From an uncultured Mycoplasmatota bacterium (GTDB taxonomy: Bacteria > Bacillota_I > Bacilli_A > RF39 > UBA660), in assembly GCA_946494345.1 (NCBI GenBank), contig CAMMBX010000034.1, forward strand, positions 1-10,318: a stretch of 10,318 nt of DNA, read 5' to 3'. The notes below the pieces were generated by a model. It worked only from the letters and a program-made list of their open reading frames with translations, was not told the DNA's origin and searched no databases. Below, one piece after another: positions 6,989 to 10,318 of the stretch. The translations under genes and the position numbers were made by a program. How positions within the stretch are numbered: the stretch's first letter is position 1; the number at the start of each line of letters is the position of its first letter.

Positions 6989-7003
6989 TTTTTCTATCTT
7001 TTT
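6974..7003 (+). terminator. Shared convergent terminator hairpin
   Basis: AAAGATAGA (6974-6982) pairs perfectly with TCTATCTTT (6993-7001) around a 10-nt loop that contains the MerR-gene stop codon. The run TTTTT (6999-7003) ends it on the plus strand. The same hairpin can serve the convergent minus-strand gene, whose stop lies at 7002-7004, although the T-rich tail in that direction is weak. The arms lie partly inside the coding ends, so the region is very compact. Confidence 0.6.
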
Positions 7004-7478
7004 AAATGTTTAAATAAACTATTTTATTATCATGTCCTTCAATTAATTTAACTAAATCATTAAATTTTAAGAAAATAGTATAGTCATTTCTATTAGGATG
7101 AACTCCTATAGTTTTATTAATTAACTCCTTATCAAAAACAAAGATGACTTTAGAGTTTTTATCATAGATAAATCCTAGCGGTGAGACAGAACCTTTACAT
7201 ACATTTAGGTATTTCTTTAATCTTTCTGGACTTCCAAAAGAAAGTCGTGTACTATTTAAGTTATTAGCAAGGCTTTTAATATCTACAGTTTTATTAGGCA
7301 AACAAGTAACTAAATAATGTATTTTACCATTAGCATTTCTTAAAAAGATGTTTTTAGGAATAAGACCTTCTTTAACAAGATTAATGTCTTTTATTTCGTC
7401 CATAGTATAAACTTTTTGATGTTTAATCATTTTATATTCAATATTTTTGTTATCTAAAAGTTCTAATATTTTTTCCAT
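7002..7478 (-). CDS. PrdX/YbaK-family aminoacyl-tRNA editing deacylase (ProXp-ala-like)
   Basis: Free-standing trans-editing domain of 158 residues, the expected length. The PrdX/ProXp-ala subfamily is known to hydrolyse mischarged Ala-tRNA(Pro) and so protect proline codons from alanine. Recognisable family blocks are HQKVYTMDEI (20-29), KNIFLRNANGKIHYLV (42-57), RLSFGSPERLKKYLNV (78-93), GSVSPLGFIYD (96-106) and the HPN motif (127-129), which is followed by YTIFL. K42 and the GSVSP loop are the conserved active-site features. I chose the ATG with its first base at 7478 because GAGGTG (minus strand, 7488-7483) is 4 nt upstream; a TTG at 7490 overlaps that site. The gene is monocistronic and convergent with the MerR gene. 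General YbaK (Cys-tRNA(Pro)) activity is possible but fits the motifs less well. Confidence 0.92.
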   Translation of the reverse strand: MEKILELLDNKNIEYKMIKHQKVYTMDEIKDINLVKEGLIPKNIFLRNANGKIHYLVTCLPNKTVDIKSLANNLNSTRLSFGSPERLKKYLNVCKGSVSPLGFIYDKNSKVIFVFDKELINKTIGVHPNRNDYTIFLKFNDLVKLIEGHDNKIVYLNI

Positions 7479-7499
7479 AATACACCTCAATTTACTTAA

Positions 7500-7528
7500 A
7501 TATTAGCATAAATGATCTAAAAAATAAA
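7500..7528 (-). promoter_or_regulatory. Weak candidate promoter of the tRNA-editing gene
   Basis: Read on the minus strand, TGC-TAATAT (7508-7500) forms an extended -10 element, with a poor -35 TTTATT (7528-7523) 17 bp upstream. It would start transcription near 7493, just before the GAGGTG ribosome-binding site. The TGn extension could compensate for the weak -35. Confidence 0.35.
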
Positions 7529-7563
7529 CTTTTGAAAAAGGATTAACATTTTGTGAAATTATG

Positions 7564-7592
7564 TTGACAACTCTAAATATTAGTGATAAATT
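7564..7592 (+). promoter_or_regulatory. Strong consensus promoter of the leader peptide and RSH operon
   Basis: The consensus TTGACA (7564-7569), a 17-bp spacer and TAAATT (7587-7592) preceded by TGA (extended -10) make the best promoter in the window. Transcription would begin near 7599, about 12 nt before the leader gene's ribosome-binding site. AACAT (7545-7549) and ATGTT (7561-7565) form a small inverted repeat that overlaps the -35 box and could be an operator. Confidence 0.7.
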
Positions 7593-7621
7593 AATTACTA
7601 ACATTTGAAGAGGGTGGAGTT

Positions 7622-7720
7622 ATGAGTGTACTTTTTAAAGAAAAATACAATATTAAATCTATTATAATAATTATAATATTTTCTTTAATTGTGTTTTCAT
7701 GCTCTTTATATTTAAAATGA
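7622..7720 (+). CDS. 32-residue hydrophobic single-helix peptide
   Basis: Small gene with ATG preceded by AGGGTGG (7611-7617, 4-nt spacing) and ending in TGA. The product has a positively charged N-terminus (MSVLFKEKYNIK) and a membrane helix over about residues 14-31, starting with six consecutive Ile (14-19, codons at 7661-7678) and followed by FSLIVFSCSLYLK. It sits between a consensus promoter and a strong terminator that directly precedes the RSH gene. Possible roles are a membrane peptide, a type I-toxin-like peptide such as Fst or Ldr, or a leader peptide whose Ile codons monitor isoleucyl-tRNA. No antisense promoter was evident on the opposite strand, which weakens the toxin idea. I do not recognise a family, and translation is inferred from the ribosome-binding site and promoter. 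Confidence 0.6.
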   Translation: MSVLFKEKYNIKSIIIIIIFSLIVFSCSLYLK

Positions 7721-7724
7721 TGTT

Positions 7725-7766
7725 GACACTGGGGCGACTTATCGCCTCGGTGTCTTTTTCTTTTTT
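7725..7766 (+). terminator. Intrinsic terminator abutting the RSH Shine-Dalgarno, probable attenuator
   Basis: GACACTGGGGCGA (7725-7737) pairs with TCGCCTCGGTGTC (7742-7754) in a 13-bp stem with two G-U wobbles and a CTTA tetraloop, followed by TTTTTCTTTTTT (7755-7766). It is the most GC-rich structure in the window. The U-tract ends where the RSH ribosome-binding site GGGAGGTG (7767-7774) begins. I see no complete promoter between hairpin and gene, so the RSH gene appears to depend on read-through. Confidence 0.88.
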
Positions 7767-7778
7767 GGGAGGTGTTAT

Positions 7779-9221
7779 ATGAATGATTTAAATATTAATG
7801 ATTTACTTGCTAAAATTGCTGAGTATAATAATGAAGAAATTGATATTATTAGGAAAGCATATTCTTATGCTGAAGAATTGCATAAAGGACAAAAACGTCA
7901 GAGTGGGGAAGATTATATTACTCATCCTTTGAATGTTGCTTATATTCTTGCTGACATGCATGCTGATAGAGATACAGTTTGTGCAGGACTTTTGCATGAT
8001 ACTTTAGAAGATACAAGTATTACTAAGGAAGATATTGCTAGTATCTTTAATAAAGATATTGCTAATCTAGTAAATGGAGTAACAAAGATTAGTAAAATGA
8101 ATTTTTCGACAAAACAAGATCAAAACCTTGCTAATACAAGAAAGATAATTACAAGTATTACTGAAGATGTAAGAATAATAATTATTAAATTAGCAGATAG
8201 ACTTCATAATATGAGAACATTAGGATTCAAGTCAGAATTTAAACAAAAAGAAAATGCTATGGAAACTATGGATATTTTTGTTCCTCTTGCTTACTATATT
8301 GGTGCCTATCGTATTAAAAGTGAACTTGAAGATTTATCATTACAATATCTTTATCCTGATAAATATAAGAGAATTGAAGATATTAAATTAAGAATAGAAG
8401 ATGATAGTAGGCACTGTTTAGAAGAAATGTTACAAACTATAAATGGGATATTAAATGATGAAGATATACCTCATGAAATAAAAGTAAGAACTAAAAACAT
8501 TTATGGAATATATAAGAGAATGGAACAAGGACATAAAATATCTGATATTCATGATTTATTATCTCTTAAAACAAGTATAAATAATATTTCTAATTGTTAT
8601 CAAACTCTTGGTTTAATTCATTCAAAGTATCATCCAATTAATGAAAAGTTTAAAGATTATATATCTAATCCTAAGACTAATATGTATAGATCACTTCATA
8701 CAACAGTATTTGGTGAGGATGATAGATTAGTGCAAATACAAATTAGAACATTTGATATGGATAAGATTGCATCATTTGGATTAACTGCTCATTGGGATAT
8801 AAATAAAGGCGAAGCTAGAAATGTAATGCAGAAAGATCTAAAAGATAAATATCAGTTCTTTAACTCTTTAGTTGAAATAAATAGTGTTTTTGCAGATAAT
8901 CAAGAGTTTGTTAATCAAGTTAAAAGAGAATTGTTTACAGATAAAGTTTATGTATATACTTCTAAGGGTGAAATTATAGAATTGCCTAAAGGATCAACTG
9001 CTATAGACTTTGCTTATAAAATTCATTCTAATATAGGAAATACAATGGTATCTGCAATTGTTAATGATAGACCTGTTGAAGCAGATTATGTATTGCAGAA
9101 TAAAGACAGGGTGAGAATTATTACTGACATTTTATCTTATGGCCCTAGAGAAGAGTGGTTAGATAAAGTTAAAACTACTAAAGCTAAGAGGAAAATAAGA
9201 GAGTTTAGAAAAAAAGAGTGA
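7779..9221 (+). CDS. Short RelA/SpoT homologue (HD, synthetase-like, TGS), probably hydrolase-biased
   Basis: Cytoplasmic (p)ppGpp metabolism enzyme of 480 residues, against roughly 700-750 for full-length Rel. The HD hydrolase domain (about 20-150) keeps R40, H49 (YITHP), H73-D74 and E77-D78 (LLHDTLEDT), and D140 and N144 (LADRLHNMRTL). The synthetase-like domain (about 230-340) shows VRTKNIYGIYKRM, D259 in IHDLLSLK, KFKDYISNPKTNMYRSLHTTV and LTAHW. However, the usual P-x-E-x-QIRT, which carries the catalytic Glu, reads LVQIQIRT with Gln at 319, and GRPKH is VRTKN. ppGpp synthesis is therefore doubtful, while hydrolysis looks intact. A TGS domain (about 386-449) and the following WLDKVKTTKAKRKIREF helix end the protein; the zinc-finger/helical and ACT/RRM regulatory half is absent. 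The ATG follows GGGAGGTG. Expression seems to require read-through of the terminator just upstream. The next gene starts 1 nt after the stop. It is probably an accessory RSH rather than the cell's main Rel. Confidence 0.93.
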   Translation: MNDLNINDLLAKIAEYNNEEIDIIRKAYSYAEELHKGQKRQSGEDYITHPLNVAYILADMHADRDTVCAGLLHDTLEDTSITKEDIASIFNKDIANLVNGVTKISKMNFSTKQDQNLANTRKIITSITEDVRIIIIKLADRLHNMRTLGFKSEFKQKENAMETMDIFVPLAYYIGAYRIKSELEDLSLQYLYPDKYKRIEDIKLRIEDDSRHCLEEMLQTINGILNDEDIPHEIKVRTKNIYGIYKRMEQGHKISDIHDLLSLKTSINNISNCYQTLGLIHSKYHPINEKFKDYISNPKTNMYRSLHTTVFGEDDRLVQIQIRTFDMDKIASFGLTAHWDINKGEARNVMQKDLKDKYQFFNSLVEINSVFADNQEFVNQVKRELFTDKVYVYTSKGEIIELPKGSTAIDFAYKIHSNIGNTMVSAIVNDRPVEADYVLQNKDRVRIITDILSYGPREEWLDKVKTTKAKRKIREFRKKE

Positions 9222-9222
9222 G

Positions 9223-10318
9223 ATGATTAGATTGAAGAGATGTAATTTTAGTTATTTGTATAGTGAACCCAATATAGATAGTATAGAAAAATTTATTAAT
9301 CAATTAAATATTAAATATAGTGCTAGTTTTGAAAAGCTTGAATCATCAAGTAATAAAATTTTACTAAGTTATGATAAAGATAAATATATTGAATTAATAA
9401 AGGAACATAAAAATATTGTATTGTCACTTATTAAAGAAGTTATCAACTTCTTTCCACAGTTATCTAATGTGCCTCATATTGTTTTTATACATGGTAGTTT
9501 TGCTAAAACTTTAAACAGGATTAATAGCGATATAGATTTAAATATTTTATATCCTAACAATTTTAAAAGTGAAATATTGCCAATCGAAGAAATTATTTCA
9601 ATAATTTTACAAAAAGTTGTTGGATATAGTGGTAGGGATAAAATACATACTATGATGCTTTATACATATAATGATTTAAATGATAGTTTGGTTGAGTCTA
9701 CTGAAGAATGTACTATTTCGTTTCCAAATAAACAAATTTATAAGTATTACTGTCGACCGAATTATGATGAAATAATGTATAAAATAAAAAATTCTTCTAG
9801 AGATTATAATGATTTTTTAAATTATATAAGAAATAATATTACTACTGGTAAGTGTGAAGAATGGTGTTATTCTTATGAACAATTAATTACTAATTGTGAG
9901 AACTATAATATATATGATGCGTTAAATAGTATTGATGAAGATAATGTAGATAGAACGAATTATATTAATTATAATAAGTTAATAGAAAAATTAAAGAAGA
10001 AAATGGATGAATATAGTTTTGATATTAATAACGTAGATACAATTAGTGATGTTAATCATAATTTAAAAGTTAAAAATTTAGGATTTATATACAAAACATT
10101 ATCATTAATAAGAAGATATTTATTTATTAATGAAATTTCAGTAAATGGTTTGGATTTCTTTGAAATATTCGATAAACAAGAATTTATTAAGTTATTTTCT
10201 AGCAAAGAGTTGGAGATTGTAAAAACTAATATTTTTAGATATCTTTGGCAACTTTCAAGACTGGAAAGTTTGTTTATAAGTAGGAATATTAATTTTAGTT
10301 CTAGAAATTATGATAGTT
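9223..10318 (+). CDS. Polymerase-beta-superfamily nucleotidyltransferase, 3' end outside window
   Basis: An open frame of at least 365 codons starts with ATG one base after the RSH stop and has no stop before the window ends. The motif FIHGSFAKTLNRINSDIDLNIL (in two parts: HGSFAKT at 90-96 and SDIDLNIL at 102-109) gives G91-S92 and the metal-binding pair D103-x-D105, the G-S-x-D-x-D signature of MNT, aminoglycoside and related nucleotidyltransferases. About 80 residues precede it, more than in minimal MNT proteins. The region after about residue 180 is mostly helical, with KTLSLIRRYLF near 291-301 and FRYLWQLSRLESLF near 338-351, like the helical C-terminal halves of such enzymes. I could not place the third catalytic Asp. 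The only ribosome-binding signal is the weak AAAAAGAGTG at the RSH gene's end, so translational coupling is likely. The substrate (nucleotide, protein, tRNA or drug) is unknown. Rare codons such as CGA, CCG and TCG are more visible here than in neighbours, a weak hint of transfer. Confidence 0.85.
   Translation, partial: MIRLKRCNFSYLYSEPNIDSIEKFINQLNIKYSASFEKLESSSNKILLSYDKDKYIELIKEHKNIVLSLIKEVINFFPQLSNVPHIVFIHGSFAKTLNRINSDIDLNILYPNNFKSEILPIEEIISIILQKVVGYSGRDKIHTMMLYTYNDLNDSLVESTEECTISFPNKQIYKYYCRPNYDEIMYKIKNSSRDYNDFLNYIRNNITTGKCEEWCYSYEQLITNCENYNIYDALNSIDEDNVDRTNYINYNKLIEKLKKKMDEYSFDINNVDTISDVNHNLKVKNLGFIYKTLSLIRRYLFINEISVNGLDFFEIFDKQEFIKLFSSKELEIVKTNIFRYLWQLSRLESLFISRNINFSSRNYDS

Noticed and set aside
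7611..7624. AGGGTGGA resembling the T-box riboswitch core AGGGTGGNACCGCG
   Set aside because: The match stops after eight bases, there is no room for stem I between the promoter and this site, and the same bases serve as the ribosome-binding site of the small gene.
7723..7760. Second promoter starting at TTGACA 7723-7728 for the RSH gene
   Set aside because: No -10-like hexamer occurs 16-18 bp downstream; those positions fall in the GC-rich right arm of the hairpin.
7803..7997. A 64-codon open frame on the minus strand inside the RSH gene
   Set aside because: It is antisense to the conserved HD motifs (HP, HD, ED) and so is a shadow of the real gene.
1..10318. CRISPR arrays, tRNA or rRNA genes, insertion sequences, or UGA read as Trp
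   Set aside because: No regularly spaced repeats, cloverleaf-like or rRNA sequences, transposase motifs or terminal inverted repeats were seen. Trp is encoded by TGG throughout, and TGA acts as a stop for the RSH gene.

Overview
This is a low-GC (by eye about 30% or less, not counted), densely coding window with AGGAGG-type Shine-Dalgarno sites, standard stop codons (TGA is a stop and Trp is TGG) and a BceRSAB-type peptide-antibiotic module. Such modules are almost confined to Bacillota, so I infer an AT-rich Bacillota bacterium, possibly a gut-type lineage of Bacilli, Erysipelotrichia or Clostridia. I cannot name a genus.

Region 1 (14-4606) is a complete Bce-type detoxification module. It holds an OmpR-family response regulator, an intramembrane-sensing histidine kinase (4-bp overlap with the regulator), a MacB/Bce-type ATPase and a ten-helix permease with a large extracellular domain (11-bp overlap with the ATPase), closed by a strong terminator. 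The 70-bp gap before the ATPase carries two copies of GTAAGGTT exactly 10 bp apart, followed by a promoter-like pair. This is the likely operator of the regulator and would let the transporter genes be induced separately from the regulator pair.

Region 2 (4622-7003) holds two genes with their own promoter-like sequences. The first encodes a three-helix membrane protein with three Asp-box (BNR-like) motifs, S/T-x-D-x-G-x-S/T-F. The second encodes a MerR-family regulator with a GyrI-like effector domain and an extra C-terminal beta-rich domain. The MerR gene has a TTGACT-N19-TATATT promoter, whose long spacer is the family hallmark. It also has a strong internal ribosome-binding site exactly at the start of the effector domain, which suggests a second DNA-binding-free product, as in TipAL/TipAS. 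It converges on a minus-strand gene for a PrdX/ProXp-ala-type editing deacylase, and the two share a terminator hairpin.

Region 3 (7564-10318) is the most unusual part. A consensus promoter drives a 32-residue hydrophobic peptide gene containing six consecutive Ile codons, followed by a 13-bp-stem intrinsic terminator. The U-tract of that terminator directly abuts the Shine-Dalgarno of a short RelA/SpoT homologue (480 residues, HD-synthetase-TGS, with no C-terminal regulatory half). Its hydrolase residues look intact, but the expected catalytic Glu of the synthetase is Gln (Q319), so it may be a hydrolase. One base after its stop begins a previously unlisted, 3'-truncated gene encoding a polymerase-beta-superfamily nucleotidyltransferase (GS...DID motif), probably translationally coupled. 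The layout of leader peptide, attenuator, hydrolase-biased RSH and nucleotidyltransferase is the best candidate for an undescribed system here.
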